NCBI GenBank assembly: GCA_018402155.1
Contig: JAGYJG010000001.1
Coordinates: forward strand, 226,831-290,830
From: Bacteroidia bacterium
Lineage (GTDB): Bacteria > Bacteroidota > Bacteroidia > NS11-12g > UBA9320
Length of the DNA stretch: 64,000 bases
Reading direction: 5' to 3'
This document shows, piece by piece, positions 9,658-19,300 of the stretch (the stretch's first letter is position 1; each line of letters starts with the position of its first letter). The notes below the pieces were generated by a model. That model did no database searches. It was not told where the DNA came from and saw nothing but the letters and a program-made list of their open reading frames with translations. Position numbers and translations under genes: made by a program.

Positions 9658-10155
9658 TTATTTTTTTTCTACTACTTTTACTTGATTGTCACAATTCATA
9701 CAAAGCCCTAAGTCGTCAACTAAAGGATTCCCGTACAGGTTTAATGAGTGTCTTGAAACCTCAAAATTCAGCAGTTCTGCCATTTTTGAGGTAATTTGTT
9801 GTATTCTAGGATCGCAAAACTCCATGACTTTACTGCATGTATTGCATATGATGTGGTCATGCTGTTTGTACCCATATGCTTGCTCAAATTGAGCCATATT
9901 TTGACCAAACTGATGCTTAATTACCAAACCACACTCTTGAAGCAAGTCCAATGTGTTATATACCGTGGCTCTACTTACATGGTAGTTGCGGTTTTTCATT
10001 TGTATATACAGTGTATCTACATCAAAATGTTTTTTGTTGCTATATATCTCATCCAATATTGCGTAGCGCTCTGGTGTTTTACGCTGCCCTTTCTTCTCAA
10101 GATAGCTCGTAAACAATTTTATTACATCTTCTTTTATGTTCGGTGCGTGATCCAT
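9658..10155 (-). CDS. Fur family metal-responsive repressor
   Basis: This 165-residue regulator has the Fur winged-helix domain (about residues 10-90, with RKTPERYAIL and ATVYNTLDLLQECGL). A C-terminal dimerisation and metal domain follows, with the histidine-rich YKQHDHIIC stretch and two CxxC pairs (CNTC and CMNC) for structural zinc. It could be Fur, PerR or Zur; the sequence alone does not separate them. It is packed between rel/spoT (2 bp gap) and purA (0 bp gap), which suggests a single transcript joining stringent response, metal control and purine synthesis. Confidence 0.93.
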   Translation of the reverse strand: MDHAPNIKEDVIKLFTSYLEKKGQRKTPERYAILDEIYSNKKHFDVDTLYIQMKNRNYHVSRATVYNTLDLLQECGLVIKHQFGQNMAQFEQAYGYKQHDHIICNTCSKVMEFCDPRIQQITSKMAELLNFEVSRHSLNLYGNPLVDDLGLCMNCDNQVKVVEKK

Positions 10156-10157
10156 GC

Positions 10158-12380
10158 TTAATCTGTTAATTTGGGTGTACTATCTAAATCTATTCTACTT
10201 ACTTTTATATATTGGTCTATTCCCTTCAAAACAACCATAAGCTGCTCTAGATGCTTGGTATCTGACACTTGAAGTCTCAGTTTACCAATAAATGTTCCAT
10301 CCAAGGATTCAAAACTGATTGATTTCATGTTTACTTTCAACTGTTTGGAAACAATGTCAGTAACTTTACTTACAAGTCCTAGTGAATCGATGCCTGAAAT
10401 TTCAAGTGCAGCCTCAAATTCTTCTTCATCTATACCCGATCCCGCCCATCTTGCTTTTAGTATGCGATAACCATATTTGGACATCAGGTTTTGGGCATTT
10501 TTGCAACTGGTCTTGTGTACTTTTATTTCGCCTCCTACGGTTATAAATCCTACTACTTGATCACCTGGTATGGGGCTGCAGCAAGGAGCTAACGTATAGT
10601 CCATATCAATGGTTGCATCTCCAAGGAGTAATTCATCAGCAACTACAGTTTTTCTGGCAGGGTGAGAGGTCTCACGTTCAGAACCTGGTTTATGTACCTT
10701 CGTAACTTCCACCAGTATTTCCGAAAGTTTTATTTTTTCCTTATCAATAATTCCTTTTCCTATTTGGTAGGTGAGCTCTAGGTCGTCTTCTGTTTTGTAA
10801 TAAGCAACTAGCTTATTCAAATTTTCCACGGTGTACTCATAGCCTGCATTTCTCATTTTACGCCCTAGAGATTCTTTGCCTATACTTGCTATTACCCGTT
10901 TTTCATCTTTCAGACTCTGCTTTATTTTAGTCTTAGCCTTTGATGTTTTTACGAAGTGTAACCAATCTTTACTCGGTTTCTGTTTGGAACTGGTTATTAT
11001 TTCTATTTGATCCCCATTCTTTATCTCATAACTCAATGGTACGAGTTTCCCATTGACTTTTGCCCCTAAGCATTTGGCCCCTATTTCGGTGTGTATGTCA
11101 AAGGCAAAATCAAGAGCAGTTCCGCCTTTAGGTAGTTTACGAAGTAAACCTTTTGGAGTGAAAGCAAAGACCTCTTTGGAGTACAAGTTCATCTTAAACT
11201 CGTCTAAAAAATCTAATGCATTCCCGTCTTGATCTTCTAATATTTCCCTTACTTGAGAAAGCCAATTGTCAAGATTATTAACTGTATTCCTAGCGTTGTT
11301 ATCTTCCTTATATTTCCAGTGAGCAGCATATCCTTTTTCTGCAATTGCATCCATACGTGTGGTCCGTATTTGTACTTCTACCCACTGTCCTTTTGGTCCC
11401 ATCACTGTGGCATGCAAACTTTCATACCCATTACTTTTTGGTATACTTATCCAGTCGCGCATACGTTCGGGGTTTGGTTGGTAGATACTCGTTATGATTG
11501 AATAAACATTCCAGCAATCCATTTTCTCGTCTTCGGGATCGCTATCCAATATTATTCTTATGGCAAACAAATCATATACCTGCTCAAATTCCAGCTGCTT
11601 GCTTACCATTTTATTATAAATGCTGTGTATGCTTTTTGGTCTTCCTTTTATCTCATAATCTATTCCCAATTCGTCTATCTCTAATTTTACTGGTTGTATA
11701 AATGAGCGTATGTACCTATTTCGTTGCTCTTTTGTAGCATTTAGTTTGTGTTTTAGCTCTTGATAAAGAATGGGTTGTGTGTATTTGAGAGAAAGATCCT
11801 CTAGCTCTGTTTTAATGGCATAAAGTCCAAGTCTGTGTGCTAAAGGGGCATAGATAAATGTAGTCTCAGACGCTATTTTTAGCTGGCCGCGGTCGCTCAT
11901 ATGCTCCAAAGTTCGCATGTTATGCAGTCTGTCACAAAGCTTTATCAATATTACGCGTACGTCATCTGCCATAGTCAGCAGCATTTTTCTAAAATTCTCC
12001 GCCTGTGGAGAGTTAGTATCAAATACCCCTGATATTTTTGTAAGACCATCGATTATGTTTGCCACTTTTGGATTGAACTCTCGTTCTATATCCTCTAAAG
12101 TTACGTCAGTATCTTCTACTACATCATGGAGTAATGCACATACTATAGATGTGGTCCCCAATCCAATTTCTTCAGCAGCTATGCGCGCTACCGCTATAGG
12201 ATGGTATATATATGGTTCGCCCGATTTTCTCCGCATAGCACTGTGGGCATTTACTGCCATTACAAAAGCCTTGCGTATTATGGTTACGTCTCCTTTCTCT
12301 CGTGACCATTTGGAAACTTTCAGTAGTTGCCTATAGCGTCCTGCTATCTCTTTATTTTCTGAGGTGATGTCTAGTCTCAC
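10158..12380 (-). CDS. Bifunctional (p)ppGpp synthetase/hydrolase (Rel/SpoT)
   Basis: The 740-residue enzyme makes and degrades the alarmone (p)ppGpp. The N-terminal HD hydrolase domain is intact (His60 and the HD pair at 85-86 in LLHDVVEDT). The synthetase domain follows at about 230-360, with GRPKSIHSIYNKM and SLHATVMGPKGQWVEVQIRT. A TGS domain (about 390-450), a cysteine-containing linker (APCCSP) and a C-terminal ACT domain complete the long-RSH architecture. The start codon is GTG: the codon just before it is TAA and no in-frame ATG precedes it. A possible -7 element TAACTTCG lies about 20 bp upstream. Most Bacteroidota carry one or two long RSH proteins. Confidence 0.96.
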   Translation of the reverse strand: MRLDITSENKEIAGRYRQLLKVSKWSREKGDVTIIRKAFVMAVNAHSAMRRKSGEPYIYHPIAVARIAAEEIGLGTTSIVCALLHDVVEDTDVTLEDIEREFNPKVANIIDGLTKISGVFDTNSPQAENFRKMLLTMADDVRVILIKLCDRLHNMRTLEHMSDRGQLKIASETTFIYAPLAHRLGLYAIKTELEDLSLKYTQPILYQELKHKLNATKEQRNRYIRSFIQPVKLEIDELGIDYEIKGRPKSIHSIYNKMVSKQLEFEQVYDLFAIRIILDSDPEDEKMDCWNVYSIITSIYQPNPERMRDWISIPKSNGYESLHATVMGPKGQWVEVQIRTTRMDAIAEKGYAAHWKYKEDNNARNTVNNLDNWLSQVREILEDQDGNALDFLDEFKMNLYSKEVFAFTPKGLLRKLPKGGTALDFAFDIHTEIGAKCLGAKVNGKLVPLSYEIKNGDQIEIITSSKQKPSKDWLHFVKTSKAKTKIKQSLKDEKRVIASIGKESLGRKMRNAGYEYTVENLNKLVAYYKTEDDLELTYQIGKGIIDKEKIKLSEILVEVTKVHKPGSERETSHPARKTVVADELLLGDATIDMDYTLAPCCSPIPGDQVVGFITVGGEIKVHKTSCKNAQNLMSKYGYRILKARWAGSGIDEEEFEAALEISGIDSLGLVSKVTDIVSKQLKVNMKSISFESLDGTFIGKLRLQVSDTKHLEQLMVVLKGIDQYIKVSRIDLDSTPKLTD

Positions 12381-12458
12381 TTATGGTATTTACTGCGCTG
12401 CGAAGTTACATTTTTTGATGCAATACAATTCTGAGTCTATTGAATCAGATTTTGTACA

Positions 12459-15400
12459 TTATCGTATAAGATTTACCGTACCTTGATAGGTGTACTCAAG
12501 TCCAGATTTATTTACTAATACTATGGCGTAAATATACACTCCATTTTGGCAATAGCTCCCCATAAAGGTCCCATCCCACACTTCGTCTATATTATTTGAT
12601 GCATATACTTTTTGTCCCCATTTATTGAAAATATCTATACGATATTCTTGTGCGTGGTCACTGGTTACCCTAAATACTGCATTTGCTTTTGGGCCCTTCT
12701 GGTTAGGAGTAAATGCATTAGGAATGAATGCTATGATTTCAGGCATTATAACTACAGCCTGGGTGGTAGTGTCTGTACAAGTATAGTCACTCTCAGTTAT
12801 CAAACTAATATGAAATACTCCGGTATCTGCCGGTAACCTGTATGTAGGATGCGCAGCATTACTAAAATTAATTGTTTCGTTTAGCTTTTTATAGTACCAT
12901 TTATGCCTAAGTGTTCCTGTTGTAATACTAGAGTAGTTGTACAACAGTATCTCACGTTTAGATAGTGTAAGCTTTTCATCGTTTCCCATACTAAATGCTG
13001 ATTTTGGTTTAGCGTGAATTTCTAAAAAATGGTTTTGAGTTATCTTGTTTTCACAACCATTTTCATCTTTTTTTAATGCTACAAGATCATAGTTTCCTTC
13101 ATAAACATGCTGGTTTCTCAATGTTTCCATAGTGCCACTTAATCTAGTTGTACTGCTACTGAGTTCAAAATAGGTATCCTCTGGTAGCAAAGCTTCACGT
13201 AGCAAAAAAGGTTCACAAAATACTGAAATAGGTGGCAGTGGTATAGCAGGTTTTCTCCAGTAAGGGATATCAAGTGATGCAGAGTGACTCGGGCAGTTTG
13301 CTGTACTTTTACTTCTCAATACTAAGGAAACGAAACCAGAGGATAGTTCACAATCACTTGGAATGTATTTTTGAAGATTGAAGTTAGTTAGCGTCGACCC
13401 ACAATTTTCTAAAGTTAGTGTAGAGTATGATCGTTTGGTTATGTCCATATACAGTGTATCGCCTTGGCAGAGTTGTCTCTGTGGGCTGCTTAGTAACAAA
13501 GTAATAGGTTCTAGTACTGTGATATTTTTGGTGGTATCAAAAATGCAACTATTTTTAGTGCTTGTAGCACTCAGATTGTGCTCACCTTTTGTTAGTTGGT
13601 TTGGTTCCAATCGCGTTATATAAGAACCCTCAGCGTCTTTCCATCTGTAGTTCTTACACAAGTCAATTGATTCTGCATCTGTGCAAATACTATCTGGCAT
13701 TGACAGTTCAAATTCAGGCTTACAAACTATCGTAAGCACTGTATCTAGGGTTGCATAGCAATTATTTCTATCGTAAACATACCGAAAAGCTGCATTACCG
13801 CAATGTATGCTCGTGTTTACATTTATTCCATCAGTGAGATCTAAAATACTAGACTCCCAAAATCCCCCGTCTACACTAGTATTTAGTAGCTTATTGAGAT
13901 CCGTAGGCTTGGTTTCTTCGCATATTTCTTTAACATCATTTATATGTATCTCAAGATTGTCTGTAACTGTTATTAGAGCGGTGTCTACCGCAGTACATCC
14001 GTTTGGCAAACTATTGGTCGCTTTTATTATGTATTTTCCCATACCTAGTTTTGGAACATTCAGCGCAGCTTGGGGATCTATCGTTATTGCTTCAGTTGTT
14101 TCATTGTCCAATAATTCCCAAGAAATAGTCCTATCCCTAGAAGCATAAGGCAGTTCTACAGCATTATTTAAATAGTAAACGTTGGTTTTACCGCATATAC
14201 TTTGATTCCTAAGTGCAAGCAAAGGAGATTTTTTCAAAGAAAAAGGAATCTCGCAGGTAGAAGTGCATCCGGTGTTTTTGTCACTTATACTATAACTAAG
14301 TTGCAGTGTAGTGTCAGAATTATATACTAGCTTGCTTAAATCAAACAATGGACTGATAGTTAGACCCGAGTAAGTCCATTGACCATTGGCGGGTTTTACT
14401 TGCACAGCGCTCAAGTCTAAAATGGGTTCAAAACACGTAGACAAAGGTGTTGTGTATGAAATTTCAGGAGAGGGAACAATAGTAAGCAAAAAACTATCTG
14501 TCATAGGACATTGTATACCTTCTTTTGTAAGGGTGTATTCCCATCCTAATTTCTTTTCAGTTATTTTAGCTATAAAAGTATCGGTTTCTTGTTTAGCAGA
14601 ATTGTATTGCCATTTTATATTGGCTATACTACCTTCGATAGGCTGCAAGTAGTAGGCCTTTTCTTCTTGGTAACAAGGATTTAGTTTTCCGATTAAAGAT
14701 GCTTTTTTTACGAGATTTTTTCCGGTATTTAGTTTTTGTTGTTTGATAGAATCCGTGCAGCCTAAATCATCGGTGTAGTATAATGCATAGGTTGAGTTTC
14801 CGGCTAGAAAATCTTGGATAGTATATGGAAAAGTGATGGTATCGTGTTCACTTAATTCACCTACACAGTTGGTATAATTCAATTGGGTAGAAAGTGTTCT
14901 GTTACTTACTAAGGTTATTTCATTAAAACCACAAAACTGCTCATCTATATCCATAGTGATGGTAGGTTTGGCGACTACCTCTATTTTTATAGTGTAGCTA
15001 CTACTGGCATATACCGGACATTGATTGTCTTTAGCACGTATTGAGAGGTAGTGAATTCCTACTTGGCTACTTAGTGGGGTAAAGGCAAAAACTGCCTGCA
15101 CGTAAGGTGCTTCTGTAGTCAACATCTTCTTAGCTACAAAGCCTTCTATATCGTATTCGAAATCAAGATGGACAGAGTCAAACACTACTGTATTTATTGG
15201 TAGGTCTGAAACTGTAAGTGTATCGGAAAATGATTGGCCAACGCACAATGTATAGGCTAAATTGGGCGTTAGGGTAGGGGGATTGTTTGAGGGTGCGTTC
15301 GTCACCAAAGCGAGTGATTCTCTTCGTATTTTTCCAGCAAGGTAGTAGCTCCCATTCATTTTTCGCCATTGTTCTACTTCTACCACGCATATTGTTTTCT

Positions 15401-16229
15401 CGTTGTCTTGGGTAGGTGTCACTATAAAATCTCCAGTATAGTTATTTAAGAATAATCCTGCGGGAGGATTACTCATAGGCTCAGGGGTACAATTGGTTTG
15501 TGTCCCGTTACAATATCCTGTTATCCAATTATTAGAGGAATACCCGCTAGTATAGTTTATCGGGACTTTATAGTTAGTCTGTGGTGTACCCCAAGAGTAG
15601 TAAAGCGAGTCGCCGCTTTGAGATTTTGCGTGAGCTGTAGCGTATGCCGGACGGTTAACTTGAAAAACCATACGTGGTTTGTATTCAAAGAAAGGAGAAT
15701 TCACCTGCTCCTGCCAAGGATTGATGAGAGCATAGGTATAGACGTGTGCTTGTTCTGAAGAAATGGAAGTGAGGTTTTTACTTCGTTCTGCTTTGTGTAT
15801 AAATATTTGAAACATACAACCCGAGTAGGTCGTGAACTGGTCAAAGTCAACGGTGCCACTGTAATAGTGTGCTTCTATACCGTAAGACACAGTTGGGTTT
15901 GTTCCACACCTAGAGTCTTCTGGCACACAGGTTTCAGTAATATTTTCAAAACCAGATTTAGTCAAGGTTATACTTCCTATATTTCGATCTTCACATGCGG
16001 TTGTTGTAGTTCGCAAAAAAGCTTGTGTCAAATCAGAGCAATTAGTAGTGGAGTTCCCACCACCGTCACCGGCAAATTTACAGTCATTGCAATCTCGAAA
16101 TAAGGTCACTTTGACTCGGTATTTTTTATTTGAGATATGCTCATAGGTTATTTCACCACCCATTAAGTGGTCGGCAAACGCGCTCAAACAAAGTAATAAG
16201 AACGCAAAGCAAAAAAATAAATATCTCAT
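12459..16229 (-). CDS. Giant secreted protein with gliding-motility (T9SS) C-terminal domain
   Basis: The 1256-residue protein has a signal peptide ending near residue 19 (LSAFA). An N-terminal domain begins DHLMGGEITYEH and contains the FRDCND motif and several paired cysteines. A long row of poorly conserved Ig-like beta repeats with regularly spaced cysteines follows. The last 90 residues match the gliding motility-associated C-terminal domain (FIPNAFTPN, IFNKWGQKVY, WDGT, NGVYIYAI, GTVNLIR), a T9SS export and attachment signal. It is probably a cell-surface adhesin or matrix protein. It shares the N-terminal domain and overall plan with the next gene upstream (16302-20993). A terminator and its own promoter separate the two. 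Confidence 0.88.
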   Translation of the reverse strand: MRYLFFCFAFLLLCLSAFADHLMGGEITYEHISNKKYRVKVTLFRDCNDCKFAGDGGGNSTTNCSDLTQAFLRTTTTACEDRNIGSITLTKSGFENITETCVPEDSRCGTNPTVSYGIEAHYYSGTVDFDQFTTYSGCMFQIFIHKAERSKNLTSISSEQAHVYTYALINPWQEQVNSPFFEYKPRMVFQVNRPAYATAHAKSQSGDSLYYSWGTPQTNYKVPINYTSGYSSNNWITGYCNGTQTNCTPEPMSNPPAGLFLNNYTGDFIVTPTQDNEKTICVVEVEQWRKMNGSYYLAGKIRRESLALVTNAPSNNPPTLTPNLAYTLCVGQSFSDTLTVSDLPINTVVFDSVHLDFEYDIEGFVAKKMLTTEAPYVQAVFAFTPLSSQVGIHYLSIRAKDNQCPVYASSSYTIKIEVVAKPTITMDIDEQFCGFNEITLVSNRTLSTQLNYTNCVGELSEHDTITFPYTIQDFLAGNSTYALYYTDDLGCTDSIKQQKLNTGKNLVKKASLIGKLNPCYQEEKAYYLQPIEGSIANIKWQYNSAKQETDTFIAKITEKKLGWEYTLTKEGIQCPMTDSFLLTIVPSPEISYTTPLSTCFEPILDLSAVQVKPANGQWTYSGLTISPLFDLSKLVYNSDTTLQLSYSISDKNTGCTSTCEIPFSLKKSPLLALRNQSICGKTNVYYLNNAVELPYASRDRTISWELLDNETTEAITIDPQAALNVPKLGMGKYIIKATNSLPNGCTAVDTALITVTDNLEIHINDVKEICEETKPTDLNKLLNTSVDGGFWESSILDLTDGINVNTSIHCGNAAFRYVYDRNNCYATLDTVLTIVCKPEFELSMPDSICTDAESIDLCKNYRWKDAEGSYITRLEPNQLTKGEHNLSATSTKNSCIFDTTKNITVLEPITLLLSSPQRQLCQGDTLYMDITKRSYSTLTLENCGSTLTNFNLQKYIPSDCELSSGFVSLVLRSKSTANCPSHSASLDIPYWRKPAIPLPPISVFCEPFLLREALLPEDTYFELSSSTTRLSGTMETLRNQHVYEGNYDLVALKKDENGCENKITQNHFLEIHAKPKSAFSMGNDEKLTLSKREILLYNYSSITTGTLRHKWYYKKLNETINFSNAAHPTYRLPADTGVFHISLITESDYTCTDTTTQAVVIMPEIIAFIPNAFTPNQKGPKANAVFRVTSDHAQEYRIDIFNKWGQKVYASNNIDEVWDGTFMGSYCQNGVYIYAIVLVNKSGLEYTYQGTVNLIR

Positions 16230-16240
16230 CTATATATTGT

Positions 16241-16248
16241 CAAATATA
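16241..16248 (-). promoter_or_regulatory. Putative -7 element for the 1256-aa secreted protein gene
   Basis: On the minus strand the sequence is TATATTTG, a perfect match to TAnnTTTG, ending 11 bp before the start codon at 16229. It lies between the terminator of the upstream gene and this gene, which supports a separate transcription start. No good -33 TTG is visible, since that distance falls inside the terminator hairpin. Confidence 0.5.
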
Positions 16249-16254
16249 CAAAAT

Positions 16255-16284
16255 AAAAAAAGGAAACCGAGGTCTCCTTTTTTT
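16255..16284 (-). terminator. Intrinsic terminator of the 1563-aa secreted protein gene
   Basis: AAAAAAAGGA and TCCTTTTTTT form a 10-bp perfect stem, with a further ACC/GGT pairing possible inside the loop. The T-tract follows the hairpin on the minus strand. It separates the transcription of the two giant genes. Confidence 0.75.
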
Positions 16285-16301
16285 ATTCTTATTCCGTTAG
16301 T

Positions 16302-19300
16302 TTAACGGATTAGAGTGATTGTTCCAGTATAGGTGTATGGCTCGTCATTTAGAGCTGTTACCTTGAGTTGGTATGCATACACATCTTGCTGCGCGGGTTC
16401 TCCTTTGTATGTTCCGTCCCACTCGTTATCTTTTTCGGTAGTTTGAAACAAAATTTCACCCCAACGATTGAAAATGGTGAGTTCCATAGACTTTTCACCA
16501 GAGATAATGGCTTTAAACCCTTCGTTTTCAGTTGGCCCAGAAACGTTTGGTGTAAATGCATTTGGAATAAAAACAATTAGATCTGGCCCCACTACAACAC
16601 ATACAGTAGTGTCATCTATACAGCCATGATTTGTGGTCACTTCAAGGTTTACACAGTATGTGGCGGTATCTGTATTGTAATAAAACGATGGACTTTCTTC
16701 ACTCGAAGTATCAGTTATGCTATTTATATCTCCAAAATCCCAAGCATTACTCACAATAGTTGCCCCATTGATGTCTGCTACGCTACTTGTGTTATTGAAA
16801 ATAAAACGTGGTAATGCTGCAGTCGTATAGTTATTTGGATTAGGCACAAAACTGGCATTTGGTATAGGGTTTACTTGCACATTAGAAGTAAATGTGCTGT
16901 CACAACCTTTGTCAGTAGTGATGGTAACAGATACAGGGAATTGACCATCTGTATTATATATTGTGTTCAAACTGCCACTTGTGGCGCTTCTTCCATCGCC
17001 AAGAGACCAATTGTAGGTCGCAGTTGTGGTGTTTACTTCATTGGTTATGTTTACACCAAAATCAGTAGTAACAGGATTACAACCTTCAGGATTACTATTT
17101 GTAATCGCGCCAATTGGGAGCGGATTTACAATAATTTCAAATGCATCTCCCTTATCTCTACATGCCCCCAGAGCTTCTGCATTTGCTCCTATTCTAAACG
17201 TATCTGCTCGTTGTGTGATGAGGTCTAATGTAACTTGGCCCTGACCCGATGTTTGATCTATGGGCGTTGTATTTATTCTATCTCTATTACCATATATATT
17301 AGTTGGTATCCAAGCAATATTGCTAGCATTAGTGGCGGATATATCCAACGTTAATGATAAAGTAGTTTGACCTTCTGGTCTACAGTAAATTGCATTTGTA
17401 GGCAGATTTAACGTGGGTTCTAAATCTACAGATGAAAAAATAGAATCTCGCTGACGGCATCCGGTTGTGTTATTGGTATAATCGTAATAGAAGATGATGT
17501 CTGTCCCACTAACCGAAGCACCGCTCGGACTAAACTGATTACCTCCAACAAGTGCAGAAGGATCTGAGCTCGTCCAAGTACCACCTCCAGGGTTCGCATT
17601 TAATTGTATGTTAGCTTCAGTCTCACAAATCCTCTTAACTAAGGGAGTTAGATTGATATTAGGTAATGGATTGATGCGCAAGTTAGTATCCAATGTAGCT
17701 GGACATCCAGTTGAAGTATGTGTGTAACGAAGTCTCCAACTGTTTGGAGTTATGTTTTCATTTGCTAGCTGAATACTCGCTAGAGTATTGATAGAATCTC
17801 CTGTTAAACCACCTAAAGAAGAAGAATTTCTGTAGCCTGGCAAGTTTTGTACAGTCCAGATACCATCTCTAAGGGAGGGAGTTACGTCAAACAATTCATT
17901 CAATAATACTCCTCCTTCATCAAAGCATAAGTCTCTACCCGCTCTAAACTCTATTTTTGGTACTTTTGAAACAATAACACTTGCGGTATCCTTGTTTAGA
18001 CATCCAAACTGATTTCTATAGGTAAATTCTAAAACGATAGTATCTGAGTTGGGATTTTGTATTTCGTAGGCAGACTCACTAATATTTAACCAATAGTCAA
18101 TAAATCCAGGACCCCCACGGTTTTCGAGCATATTATCCCGAAATTTGTTCACGCTAGAGTTAGAGTCTAAACACCTCCAAGTTGGTGTTCCTAATGAAAC
18201 ATTAGAAGGACTTACGATTACACCTTCAGTGTTGCTCGCTAGTCTAAACGCCCCATAATCTTGACAATATTGCTTTTCTTGTGTTATAATTGTAGGCAAT
18301 GCTCTAACTATGAATGACATAGAATCCTCGTTTATACATGTTGTGTTTGGATCTTGGTAGCGGTAATTAGCCATTATATTTATAGATGTAGCTGGACTTG
18401 CAATCAGATCACACGCCGTGCTAGGTATAAATTCATTGTTGCTCACCGTAGAAGGATGAAGCTTACTAGACCATTGTCCTCCTCTCTCGGAGTTTACTTT
18501 CAATATTAAGTTGTATGCTCCTGCATCGCAACATACTTCTTCATCTTGCCCTAGTGATATCACCGGCAGTTGATTTACATTAATGGCTACAGTGTCATCA
18601 TCAATACATTCAATACCACCTTGAGTTCGAGATAGCTCAAGTCGATACAATCGGTCACCTTGTGCCTGGAATGAAATAGAAGTGCTCGTACCAACACTCA
18701 AAGGAGTATTATTAGTAGGTGTAATGTCATACCACTCATACAATCCAGAAGCTATACCTCCTGCGGTATCTATACCCCCAGCAACTATAGTGAAAGTATC
18801 ATTTAAACAAACCGTTTGGTCTGGACCTGCATCGGCGACTACGGTATCATTAACGAATATATACATAGTATCTTTATCAGAACAGCCCAGGCTGTCGATA
18901 ATGGAGATAACATACATACCCTCAAGTCTCACAGTGACACTGTCTTCTATACTGAAAGGTGTTGTCACTCCATTTAAATACCATTCTTTGAATAAAGTAT
19001 CACCTTGTTTTAAGAGCTGTCCATTAGGATCTATCCAGTACGCTGTGTCTAAGTTTGGTACTATCGTGAATTCGTCATAAGTACACAGACGCAAGTCAGC
19101 AGGTAAGGTAGCTCTTGGGTTTGCCTTTAAGAAAACGCGTACCTTATCTTCTGCTGTACAACCAGATCCGTCTTGGATTAAAATACCTACAGCCGTGTCA
19201 TATTGTACATTTGGTATCGATAGTGTATAAGTACTTAGTGTATCCGCCAAATTTGTTGTTACGTTATTTAAAAATGTGCCGTCATCATCTATTCCCATAG